Source: Thiodiazotropha sp040507005 (GTDB lineage: Bacteria; Pseudomonadota; Gammaproteobacteria; Chromatiales; Chromatiaceae). Taken from it: a stretch of DNA of 52,425 nt. A program made the translations under genes and the position numbers. The notes below the pieces were generated by a model, which was given only the letters and a program-made list of their open reading frames with translations, had not been told where the DNA came from and ran no database searches. Positions 17,636-25,524 of the stretch are shown here, piece by piece. Position 1 is the first letter of the stretch. The number at the start of each line of letters is the position of its first letter. Where the stretch lies: positions 1 to 52,425 of the forward strand of contig JBEVVS010000010.1 in assembly GCA_040507005.1 (NCBI GenBank), given 5' to 3'.

Positions 17636-18952
17636 TTGCAACAACAACTCAATTATCGAATACAACCCGGCGGCAAACTGAGTGGTAACTTGCGCGTACC
17701 AGGGGATAAATCCATCTCCCACAGATCGATCATGCTCGGTTCATTGGCGGACGGTGTCACCCGGGTAAAAGGTTTCCTGGAAGGTGAAGATAGCCTTGCC
17801 ACACTAAATGCCTTTCGCCAAATGGGGGTGACTATAGAGGGACCGAGCCATGGCGAGGTGACAATTCATGGTGTCGGCATGCATGGTCTGCAAGCACCGA
17901 AGGATGTGCTGGATTTGGGAAATTCCGGTACCTCCATGCGTCTCCTGACCGGACTGTTGGCGGGTCAAGGTTTGGCGGTCACACTCACCGGTGACAGTTC
18001 ACTGTCGGGTCGACCGATGGGACGGGTCATCGATCCTCTCTCCAGGATGGGTGCGAGAATCGATGCCACGGCATCCTTCACGGCACCCCTTAAGCTGGTT
18101 CCGCCCAGCCGTTTACAAGGTATCGACTATCCATTGCCAATGGCCAGTGCACAGGTCAAATCGGCACTCCTGTTGGCGGGCCTGTGTGCAGAGGGTGAAA
18201 CCTGCATCACAGAGCCTGCGCCCACCAGGGATCACACTGAGCGTATGCTGCGAGGTTTTGGCTACCCCGTGAGATCTACCGGCAACAGGATTTGTCTCTC
18301 CGGAGGAGGGCGGTTGAGTGCTTGCGAGATCGACATACCCGCGGATATTTCCTCGGCCACCTTTTTCCTGGTCGGGGCCTCCGTTGCCGAAGGATCTGAG
18401 ATGGTGCTTCAGCATGTGGGTATCAATCCCACCCGTGACGGGGTGATTTCCATCCTCAGGTTGATGGGTGCCGATATTGCGCTTCTGAATCAGAGAGAGA
18501 TCGGTGGTGAACCGGTTGCCGATATAAGAGTCAGGTCGAATGGATTGCAGGGCATAGAGATACCAGAGGCGTTGGTGCCGTTGGCGATCGATGAATTTCC
18601 CGCCCTGTTCGTGGCGGCGGCATGTGCCCGGGGTGAAACACGCCTGCGAGGTGCAGAAGAGTTGAGGGTAAAGGAGAGTGATCGCATCCAGGTCATGGCT
18701 GAAGGGCTTATGAGACTCGGGATCCAGGCGGATCCGACCCCTGACGGTATCGTTATACAGGGGGGAGTCATGCAGGGCGGTCAGGTAGAGAGTTATGGCG
18801 ATCACAGAATTGCAATGTCGTTTGCGATGGCGGGATTGCGGGCGGCGGGTCCCATCGAGATTCGCGACTGTAGCAATGTGAACACCTCCTTTCCCGGATT
18901 TGTCTCCGCGGCGGCAGATGCAGGGCTGCAGATTCATGAGGTCTTGAAATAG
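17636..18952 (+). CDS. aroA: 3-phosphoshikimate 1-carboxyvinyltransferase (EPSP synthase)
   Basis: A 438-residue EPSP synthase with VPGDKSISHRSIML near the start, LGNSGTSMRLLTGLL, RDHTERMLRGFG and ELRVKESDRI. It joins shikimate-3-phosphate and PEP in the chorismate pathway. The start must be the TTG at 17636, because the next in-frame ATG would remove the DKSISHR motif. Its TAG overlaps the GTG of cmk by one base, so the two are coupled. The sequence resembles the bacterial, long-loop class II-like form (GDSSLSGRPMGRVIDPLSRMG), but class is not certain. Confidence 0.95.
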   Translation: MQQQLNYRIQPGGKLSGNLRVPGDKSISHRSIMLGSLADGVTRVKGFLEGEDSLATLNAFRQMGVTIEGPSHGEVTIHGVGMHGLQAPKDVLDLGNSGTSMRLLTGLLAGQGLAVTLTGDSSLSGRPMGRVIDPLSRMGARIDATASFTAPLKLVPPSRLQGIDYPLPMASAQVKSALLLAGLCAEGETCITEPAPTRDHTERMLRGFGYPVRSTGNRICLSGGGRLSACEIDIPADISSATFFLVGASVAEGSEMVLQHVGINPTRDGVISILRLMGADIALLNQREIGGEPVADIRVRSNGLQGIEIPEALVPLAIDEFPALFVAAACARGETRLRGAEELRVKESDRIQVMAEGLMRLGIQADPTPDGIVIQGGVMQGGQVESYGDHRIAMSFAMAGLRAAGPIEIRDCSNVNTSFPGFVSAAADAGLQIHEVLK

Positions 18953-19626
18953 TGGCGAAGGTACCGGTAATTACCGTGGATGGCCCCTCCGGATCGGGAA
19001 AAGGAACCCTTGCTCAGCGCATCGCAGAGACCCTGGGTTGGCACTTTCTCGACAGTGGCGCGATTTATCGTGTTTTAGGATTAATGGTCGAACGTGCTGG
19101 TATCAGTGGAGATAATGTAGAGAAAATCACAGAAATGGCGAAAAACATGCCCCTATCGTTCGACCGGGGCATGGTCCTGCTGGCCGGGGAAGATGTCTCC
19201 GGGGCCATAAGAACGGAAACCATTGGCAATGCGGCGTCAAAAGTGGCTGCAATCCCCCAGGTTCGCGAGGCATTGCTGGCATGGCAGCGCGACTATGCCA
19301 AAGCCCCAGGGCTGGTGGCAGACGGGCGGGATATGGGAACCGTGGTTTTCCCCCAGGCGGCGGTCAAGATATTTCTCACCGCAAGTGCCGAAGAGAGGGC
19401 GCAAAGGCGCTATAAACAGTTGAAGGAAAAGGGGTTAGGTGTTAATCTCGCCCGTCTTACTGAGGAGATCAGAGAACGGGATGAGCGCGACAGCAAACGC
19501 GCCGTGGCCCCGCTCATCGCTTCGGAAACGGCATACCAGCTGGATTCAACGGCGATGACTATCGATGAAGTGTATGAACAGGCGATGTTTAATATAGGCA
19601 TAGCCCTGCCGGAACTTCAACGATAA
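18952..19626 (+). CDS. cmk: Cytidylate kinase
   Basis: A 224-residue P-loop kinase of normal Cmk length. GPSGSGKGTLAQRIA is the P-loop near residue 10, followed by LDSGAIYR, VADGRDMGTVVFPQA and the lid ERDERDSKR. It phosphorylates CMP and dCMP. The GTG start overlaps the last base of aroA. Gene order aroA-cmk-rpsA-ihfB is conserved across gammaproteobacteria. Confidence 0.95.
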   Translation: MAKVPVITVDGPSGSGKGTLAQRIAETLGWHFLDSGAIYRVLGLMVERAGISGDNVEKITEMAKNMPLSFDRGMVLLAGEDVSGAIRTETIGNAASKVAAIPQVREALLAWQRDYAKAPGLVADGRDMGTVVFPQAAVKIFLTASAEERAQRRYKQLKEKGLGVNLARLTEEIRERDERDSKRAVAPLIASETAYQLDSTAMTIDEVYEQAMFNIGIALPELQR

Positions 19627-19654
19627 TCCACTGACTCAGCGGTTAAGACTTGGC

Positions 19655-19680
19655 GGCCGGTTTACCGGCTTAATTTTTAA
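19655..19680 (+). terminator. Short hairpin with AT-rich tail between cmk and rpsA
   Basis: GCCGG (19656-19660) pairs with CCGGC (19665-19669) around TTTA and is followed by TTAATTTTTAA. It is a weak terminator candidate, or part of the rpsA leader, where S1 is known to regulate its own translation in E. coli. Confidence 0.3.
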
Positions 19681-19758
19681 CCTAACAACTTGGCAGACAT
19701 AAAACTAACTATTTTTAGTCCAGCCAATGCAACCTTGCGTTGCAGGAAATCCAATCCC

Positions 19759-21435
19759 ATGACCGAAAGTTTTGCAGAATTATTTGAGGAGAGTCTCTCC
19801 AGTACCCAACTCCGCAGTGGAGCCATTATTATCGGCACCGTCTTGGATATCACCTCTGAAGCCGTGATCGTCAATGCCGGCCTTAAGTCAGAAGGCGTTA
19901 TTCCTCGTGACCAGTTTCTCAACCATCATGGTGAGATCGAGGTCGAGATCGGCGATCAGGTAGAGGTCGCGCTGGATGCTGTTGAGGACGGGTTCGGTGC
20001 AACCAGACTCTCTCGTGAAAAAGCCAAGCGAGATCAGGCTTGGAAAGTGCTTGAAAAGGCACATGAGGCGGAAGAGACCGTTATCGGACGTATCAACGGT
20101 AAGGTTAAAGGCGGATTCACCGTTGAGTTGAATGATATCCGCGCATTTCTTCCCGGTTCTCTGGTTGATGTACGTCCAGTACGCGACACGGCCTATTTGG
20201 AAGGGAAAGATCTTGAATTCAAGGTGATCAAACTGGATCGCCGCCGCAACAACGTCGTAGTCTCTCGCCGCGCCGTGGTTGAACAAGAGTACAGTGAAGA
20301 GCGCGACAAGCTGCTCGAGAATCTGCAGGAAGGCCAAGAGATCAAGGGTGTGGTGAAGAACCTTACCGATTACGGCGCGTTCGTCGATCTCGGCGGCATC
20401 GATGGATTGCTGCATATTACCGATATGGCGTGGAAGCGTGTCAAACATCCATCCGAAGTGGTTGAGATTGGCGATGAGATCAACGTCAAGATCCTGAAAT
20501 TTGACCGTGAACGTAACCGTGTCTCCCTTGGCCTCAAACAGATGGGTGACGATCCATGGGTTGCATTGGCGCGTCGTTATCCGGAAAGCACCCGTCTATT
20601 CGGTAAGGTTACCAACATCGCCGATTACGGATGTTTCGTCGAAATTGAAGAGGGTGTTGAAGGCCTGGTGCATGTTTCCGAGATGGATTGGACAAACAAA
20701 AACGTGCATCCATCCAAGATCGTCTCCCTGGGTGACGAGGTGGAGGTTATGGTGTTGGATATCGATGAGGAGAGGCGACGCGTCTCACTCGGTATCAAGC
20801 AGTGCAAGCCCAATCCCTGGGACGAGTTTGCCACTACCCATAAAAAGGGCGATCACGTTACAGGCAACATCAAGTCGATTACCGATTTCGGAATTTTCAT
20901 TGGCCTGGATGGCGGCATAGATGGTCTGATTCATCTCTCTGACATCTCCTGGGACGATGAGGGTGAGGATGCAATTCGCAATTTCAAGAAGGGCGATGAA
21001 GTTGAAACCGTTGTCCTCTCCGTCGACCCGGAACGCGAGCGTATCTCCTTGGGTATCAAGCAACTTGCACAGGATCCCTTCTCCTCATTCGTGGCTGCCA
21101 ACGAGAAAGGCAGTTTCGTTAGGGGTACAGTTGCAGAGATTGATGCCAAGGGTGCTGTGATCAACCTGGCTGAGGGTGTTGATGGTTACCTGCGAGCTTC
21201 TGAACTTTCCCGCGATCGTGTGGAGGATGCACGCAGTGTCCTGAAAGAAGGCGATGAGATAGAGGCGAAGTTTATTGGTGTGGATCGTAAGAACCGCTCC
21301 ATTACGCTCTCTATAAAGGCCAAAGACGCCGATGAAGAGGCAGCTGCTATCAAGGGTTATGCACGTGATGCGGCAACCAGCGCCCCGACATTGGGTGATT
21401 TGTTGAAAGAGCAGATGGATAATCAAGGCGAATAG
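19759..21435 (+). CDS. rpsA: 30S ribosomal protein S1
   Basis: A 558-residue protein with six S1 RNA-binding repeats; the repeats are clear at about 22-87, 105-170, 190-260, 275-347, 365-435 and 450-520, each starting with a GxV pattern such as VKNLTDYGAFVDLGGIDGLLH. The ATG at 19759 (MTESFAELFEES) matches the E. coli N-terminus; the open frame extends 23 codons further upstream but that part has no family match. S1 binds mRNA leaders on the 30S subunit. AGGA precedes the ATG at rather long spacing, consistent with a structured, autoregulated leader. Confidence 0.96.
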   Translation: MTESFAELFEESLSSTQLRSGAIIIGTVLDITSEAVIVNAGLKSEGVIPRDQFLNHHGEIEVEIGDQVEVALDAVEDGFGATRLSREKAKRDQAWKVLEKAHEAEETVIGRINGKVKGGFTVELNDIRAFLPGSLVDVRPVRDTAYLEGKDLEFKVIKLDRRRNNVVVSRRAVVEQEYSEERDKLLENLQEGQEIKGVVKNLTDYGAFVDLGGIDGLLHITDMAWKRVKHPSEVVEIGDEINVKILKFDRERNRVSLGLKQMGDDPWVALARRYPESTRLFGKVTNIADYGCFVEIEEGVEGLVHVSEMDWTNKNVHPSKIVSLGDEVEVMVLDIDEERRRVSLGIKQCKPNPWDEFATTHKKGDHVTGNIKSITDFGIFIGLDGGIDGLIHLSDISWDDEGEDAIRNFKKGDEVETVVLSVDPERERISLGIKQLAQDPFSSFVAANEKGSFVRGTVAEIDAKGAVINLAEGVDGYLRASELSRDRVEDARSVLKEGDEIEAKFIGVDRKNRSITLSIKAKDADEEAAAIKGYARDAATSAPTLGDLLKEQMDNQGE

Positions 21436-21456
21436 AGCCAGGAGTCGAAATCGATA

Positions 21457-21502
21457 GATTCCTGTATCAGGGAATCGGGGCCCGTACAAAAAGTACGGGC
21501 CC
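21457..21502 (+). promoter_or_regulatory. Two adjacent hairpins between rpsA and ihfB
   Basis: GATTCC/GGAATC (21457-21476, extendable with a one-base bulge) is followed by a perfect 10-bp stem GGGCCCGTAC/GTACGGGCCC with an AAAAA loop (21478-21502). The second stem is very stable but is followed by TAAATTAT rather than a T-run. It may protect the rpsA 3' end, act as a weak or attenuating terminator, or be a processing site. Confidence 0.6.
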
Positions 21503-21534
21503 TAAATTATCGGCAAATTGGAGAACTGACAAGA

Positions 21535-21846
21535 ATGACAAAATCCGAACTGATTGAGATTATTGCCAAGGAGCAGAGCCATCTTGCCTATCGTGATGTG
21601 GAGTTGGCTGTAAAGTGTATGATTGAACATATGAGTCAATCTCTGGCATCGGGAGAGAGGATTGAGATTCGTGGTTTTGGTAGTTTCTCACTTCACTATC
21701 GGCCACCAAGGATGGGACGCAATCCTAAAACGGGTAAGACTGTTGCGCTTTCCGGCAAATATGTTCCTCATTTCAAGCCCGGCAAGGAGCTGCGAGACCG
21801 AGTGAATCAGTCCTATGCGGAGAGTTTTGCCGAGCAGGTGGAATAA
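21535..21846 (+). CDS. ihfB: Integration host factor subunit beta
   Basis: A 103-residue HU/IHF-family protein, slightly longer than the usual 94 or so by a charged C-terminus. The DNA-bending arm region RNPKTGKTVALSGKYVPHFKPGKEL and IEIRGFGSFSLH are diagnostic. It pairs with IhfA to bend DNA. In many gammaproteobacteria lapA/lapB follow ihfB; here the next gene, phoR, is convergent only six bases away. Confidence 0.94.
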   Translation: MTKSELIEIIAKEQSHLAYRDVELAVKCMIEHMSQSLASGERIEIRGFGSFSLHYRPPRMGRNPKTGKTVALSGKYVPHFKPGKELRDRVNQSYAESFAEQVE

Positions 21847-21852
21847 AGGCCG

Positions 21853-23232
21853 CTATTCGGGAGAGGAATCCACTAAGTCAGGCTGTTCCTTATCGGCGCT
21901 GCTATTGGCGTTTCCTTTGTCTGAAGCTGTCGAGAGCTTGTTGAGTGTTAATTCTTCGGGAAAGGCGCAGGTAAAACTGCTGCCGACTCCCAACTGACTC
22001 GATATCCTTAATTCTCCATCGTGCCGACCGATGATATGTTTGACAATGGCCAGTCCCAGGCCGGTACCCCCTGATTGTCGTGACCGGGCCTTATCGACTC
22101 GATAGAAACGTTCGGTCAAGCGTGGTATGTGACGTTCCTCGATACCCGGTCCGGTATCCGTCACTGTCAGACAAGCCTCGTTCTCAAGGCGTAGCCAGGT
22201 GATGGTTATCTCCGTTGCGGGTGGTGAATGGATAATGGCATTGAAGACAAGATTCGAGAATGCGCTCATCAGCTCGCTCTCTTCCCCAAGCAACCATAGG
22301 TTGTCATTCACGTCCAGAGTGATTGTGTAACCACCCTTCTGTTCCGCCAGTAACTGAGCCTGGTCTACTATCCTGCGCAGCAGCTCGGGTATGGCAACCG
22401 GTTTCTCCGCAGAAGCGGCATGTCCCAGTTCGAGTCGAGAGAGGGTGAGTAGATCGTTGATGATGCTGCTCATCCGGTCCGCCTGTTGTAACATCAAAGT
22501 GAAGGGACGTTGTTGAAACGGCAACATATCATTATCGTTGAGGTTCTCCAGATACCCCGCTATAACAGTGAGCGGGGTGCGTAGTTCGTGAGAGACATTG
22601 GAGACAAAATCCCGCCTGGTCTGATTGAGTTTAAAAACTTCTGTGACATCTCTCACCACTACCAGACGTTGTGCCTTCTTGCCACCAAAAGGGGTAACCC
22701 GAAGCGAAATAATGACCGCCTTGTTGATCGGTGAGGGCAGTTCAAGTGGTTTAGAGTAGTCGGGATTTTTCAAATACTCAGAGAGGTCTTCATGTTTGAT
22801 GTGTTCATTCAACGGAGTATTTTCATCCCGCGGCCAACTGATATTCAAAAGTTGGTTGGCAGCAGGGTTCGCCCACTCAATGCCGGCGGATTTATTCAAT
22901 AATATCAATCCATCGGGAATAGAGCTGGTTACCTTTCTGAATCGCGAGGCAAAGCGGCTGAGGGTCCTTTTGCGTTTCCGGCTCCTGGAACGGAAGCGTG
23001 ATAGCTCTTTGTAGATCAGTCCCCAAATGTCCGCCGGGTAGGGTGGATCTATGCGTGCTCCCTGGTTGATCAAATAAGCAAGCTTGACCAGAAAAAAAGC
23101 GTGTTTAGAGAAATAGGCAACAAAGGCTAACGCAATCGCTGCGGGAATCTGATGCAGAAGATAGCCTATGGGCAAGAAGATGAGCAGGCTTCCGAGCAGA
23201 TGATTGAGTTCAATTTTCAGATAGTCCCTCAC
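21853..23232 (-). CDS. phoR: Phosphate regulon sensor histidine kinase PhoR
   Basis: A 459-residue PhoR. Two N-terminal membrane helices lie at about 8-50 with almost no periplasmic loop, then a basic linker (RSRSRKRKRT), a PAS domain (~100-200), HisKA with the phospho-accepting H215 in VSHELRTPLTVIAGYLE, and a HATPase domain with GTGLGLAIVKHII near the end. It phosphorylates PhoB when phosphate is scarce, normally with PstSCAB and PhoU, which are not in the window. Its start overlaps the phoB stop by four bases. Confidence 0.93.
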   Translation of the reverse strand: MRDYLKIELNHLLGSLLIFLPIGYLLHQIPAAIALAFVAYFSKHAFFLVKLAYLINQGARIDPPYPADIWGLIYKELSRFRSRSRKRKRTLSRFASRFRKVTSSIPDGLILLNKSAGIEWANPAANQLLNISWPRDENTPLNEHIKHEDLSEYLKNPDYSKPLELPSPINKAVIISLRVTPFGGKKAQRLVVVRDVTEVFKLNQTRRDFVSNVSHELRTPLTVIAGYLENLNDNDMLPFQQRPFTLMLQQADRMSSIINDLLTLSRLELGHAASAEKPVAIPELLRRIVDQAQLLAEQKGGYTITLDVNDNLWLLGEESELMSAFSNLVFNAIIHSPPATEITITWLRLENEACLTVTDTGPGIEERHIPRLTERFYRVDKARSRQSGGTGLGLAIVKHIIGRHDGELRISSQLGVGSSFTCAFPEELTLNKLSTASDKGNANSSADKEQPDLVDSSPE

Positions 23233-23939
23233 GAGGATGGCCGCTCTTGTTGGATGTTGCCGGGGGTAAAACGATAGCCTACACCACGCACGGTTTGTAG
23301 AAAATTCTTATGGCCCGAGGGGGTGAGTTGTTTGCGCAGGCGCCGTATATGCACATCTACCGTTCGTTCGTCCACGCTGACCGTGGTGCCCCAAACGTAA
23401 TCCAGGATCTGGCTGCGACTATAGACCCGGTCCGGATGGGTCATGAAAAAATAGAGCAGGCGATATTCAGCCGGGGAGAGATGCAGGGGAGAGCCGTTGA
23501 TAGAGGCGCTATGGCGGTTGGGATCTATGCTTAGACCGGCAAAGGCCACCTCACGATCTGTCTCTGGTTCACTGTTTCTGCGTATTACTGCTTTGACTCG
23601 GGCCAACATCTCTCTTGGAGAAAAAGGTTTGGTGATGTAGTCGTCCGCGCCGCTATCGAGCCCGTTCACCTTGTCGGACTCTTCCGATCTGGCTGTCAGC
23701 ATTATCACCGGAGGCGTGTTTGAGCGGGCCAATTGCTTCAGCTCCCGGGTCAATTCGAGTCCCGATCTGCCGGGGAGCATCCAGTCCATCAGGATCAGGT
23801 CATAGGTTTGCTGGGATAGCTGACGACGGGCCTCCTGGGCGTTATCGGCTTCATCAACCCGATATCCCTTGGATTCGAGAATAAATCGAATCATCTCCCG
23901 GACCTCGGGTTCGTCTTCTACCATCAGTATTCGTTGCAT
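23229..23939 (-). CDS. phoB: Phosphate regulon response regulator PhoB
   Basis: A 236-residue OmpR-class regulator. The receiver has D52 as the phosphorylation site (LILMDWMLPGRSG), the Thr of MLTAR and the Lys of ITKPFSP. The C-terminal winged helix (~135-230) reads LSPAEYRLLYFFMTHPDRVYSRSQILDYVWG, then VDVHIRRLRKQL. It activates Pho regulon genes. It is transcribed ahead of phoR. I could not see a convincing Pho box in the 313 bases upstream. Confidence 0.95.
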   Translation of the reverse strand: MQRILMVEDEPEVREMIRFILESKGYRVDEADNAQEARRQLSQQTYDLILMDWMLPGRSGLELTRELKQLARSNTPPVIMLTARSEESDKVNGLDSGADDYITKPFSPREMLARVKAVIRRNSEPETDREVAFAGLSIDPNRHSASINGSPLHLSPAEYRLLYFFMTHPDRVYSRSQILDYVWGTTVSVDERTVDVHIRRLRKQLTPSGHKNFLQTVRGVGYRFTPGNIQQERPSS

Positions 23940-24252
23940 GTTATCTGTGCACCAAGTTATTTGATGGAGTGGGAAGTGCCCCCGTCCACGCTGTTGAGAC
24001 AGGGGAAACCCTTTTCAAGAGGTTTGAGCGGTTGCTCTGGGAAAACGCTATAATCATGTTTAAACTGTATATGCTAATTATATGTTATACCTAGGTAATA
24101 TCACTATTAGTTTGACCATTTTACTGGGTAGTATTGGGACATGTAATAGAATGGATACATTAAAAAAATGGCTTTGTATGGTTGTGATTCAGTGCCTTAG
24201 CAGAGATAATCACAGCTTGGGCCGTATCCGGCAGGATTAATATAGACACTTC
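23940..24252. other. Divergent intergenic region, phoB / CNNM transporter
   Basis: 313 bases without a supported gene. On the plus strand TATAAT (24049-24054) follows TTGAGC (24024-24029) with a 19-base spacer, a possible promoter for the CNNM gene. A 10-base palindrome TACCTAGGTA lies at 24088-24097 in an AT-rich part. No clear Pho box was found. Nothing else is recognised. Confidence 0.4.
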
Positions 24253-25524
24253 GTGGAAAGTTACCTCATTCTGGCACTGTTACTAGTGCTCTCGGGCGTT
24301 TTTTCTGGTTCAGAGACCGCTCTGATAAACCTATCGATGGCTCGTGCGGAAGCACTATACAAAGAGGGTAGGAGTGGATCTCACGCCTTGTATCTGCTGA
24401 AAAAAGACCCGAGCCGGATGCTGATTACCATTCTGATCGGCAATAACGTCGTCAATATTGCGGCATCCGCCATGGCCACGGTGATTGCCACCGACTATTT
24501 CGGCGATACCGGCCCCGGCATTGCGGTGGGTGTTTTGACCATCATGATCCTGGTTTTCGGCGAGATAACGCCGAAGAGCCTCGCGACCCGTTTCTCCGAA
24601 CGCATCTCCCTGTTTATGGCCCCGCTGATTGTCGGCTTCATGCGCATCATCTACCCTTTGGTCTGGCTGTTCCTGCAGATCACCAATTGGGTGCAGTCGT
24701 CCACCAAGGCAATGGATGACCCTCTGGTGACTGAGCACGAGGTGATCACCCTGGTCGAGCATGGTGAAGAAGAGGGAGTTATCGATACCGGCGAGCGGGA
24801 GATGATCGAGCGAATCTTCAACTTCAACGATCTGAAGGCCGAAGATGTCATGACCCCCAGAAGACAGGTGTTCCGTCTCGATTGTCGACGCACCCTGCGG
24901 GATGTCTTGCCGGAGATCATGCGCGAGGGATATTCGCGCATTCCCCTCTACAAGGAGGACCCGGAAGAGATCATCAGTATGGTGTTGCTGCGCGATATGA
25001 TCAGAAACATCGTCTCCGGTGAATTGGACGTGCCTATCTCCGAACTGGGACAAGAGCCTCTCTACACACCATCGAATACGACCATCGATGAACTGATTCG
25101 TACCCTGAAGACCAAAAGCATACATCTGGCGGTGGTGGTGGATGAACACGGCGCCATGCTGGGCGTGGTTTCCCTGGAGGATATGCTGGAAGAGCTGGTG
25201 GGCGAGATCTATGACGAGACGGATGAAAAGCCCAACGATCTGATGGTGTTGGGCGAGGGCAAGGTATTGGTCCAGGGTACGGCTGAACTGCGCGTGGTCG
25301 AAGAGTATTACGACATGGATATCCCCGGCAAACCCACCGATACCATCAACCGTTGGCTACTCGAGCACACTGAGAGGATTCCGGAAAAGGACGAAAAGTT
25401 TGAACTGGACGGGCTTGAAGTGCACGTTCAGGACGCCTCCTCACGGCGCATTCATCAAGTAGTGCTGCGACGCACCGCCGCCAACCAGGATAAGCTTGCC
25501 CTTGACGCTCAGGACAGCTCCTGA
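24253..25524 (+). CDS. CNNM/CorC (HlyC)-family transporter
   Basis: A 423-residue protein. Residues 1 to ~175 are the DUF21 (CNNM) membrane domain (LLVLSGVFSGSETALINLSMARAEAL, FGEITPKSLATRF), ~195-320 are a CBS pair (VMTPRRQVFRL, AVVVDEHGAMLGVVSLEDMLEELVGEI), and ~335-410 are the CorC-type C-terminal domain. Family members are thought to export Mg2+ or Co2+, or to affect metal homeostasis; the older label hemolysin is misleading. The start is the GTG at 24253. Its 3' end overlaps that of the convergent ppk1 gene by 16 bases. Confidence 0.87.
   Translation: MESYLILALLLVLSGVFSGSETALINLSMARAEALYKEGRSGSHALYLLKKDPSRMLITILIGNNVVNIAASAMATVIATDYFGDTGPGIAVGVLTIMILVFGEITPKSLATRFSERISLFMAPLIVGFMRIIYPLVWLFLQITNWVQSSTKAMDDPLVTEHEVITLVEHGEEEGVIDTGEREMIERIFNFNDLKAEDVMTPRRQVFRLDCRRTLRDVLPEIMREGYSRIPLYKEDPEEIISMVLLRDMIRNIVSGELDVPISELGQEPLYTPSNTTIDELIRTLKTKSIHLAVVVDEHGAMLGVVSLEDMLEELVGEIYDETDEKPNDLMVLGEGKVLVQGTAELRVVEEYYDMDIPGKPTDTINRWLLEHTERIPEKDEKFELDGLEVHVQDASSRRIHQVVLRRTAANQDKLALDAQDSS

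Noticed and set aside
23940..24252. Pho box upstream of phoB
   Set aside because: No pair of CTGTCAT-like repeats with the right spacing was found.
24253..25524. Hemolysin
   Set aside because: The HlyC/CorC label is historical; the DUF21-CBS-CorC layout marks a metal transporter-like protein.
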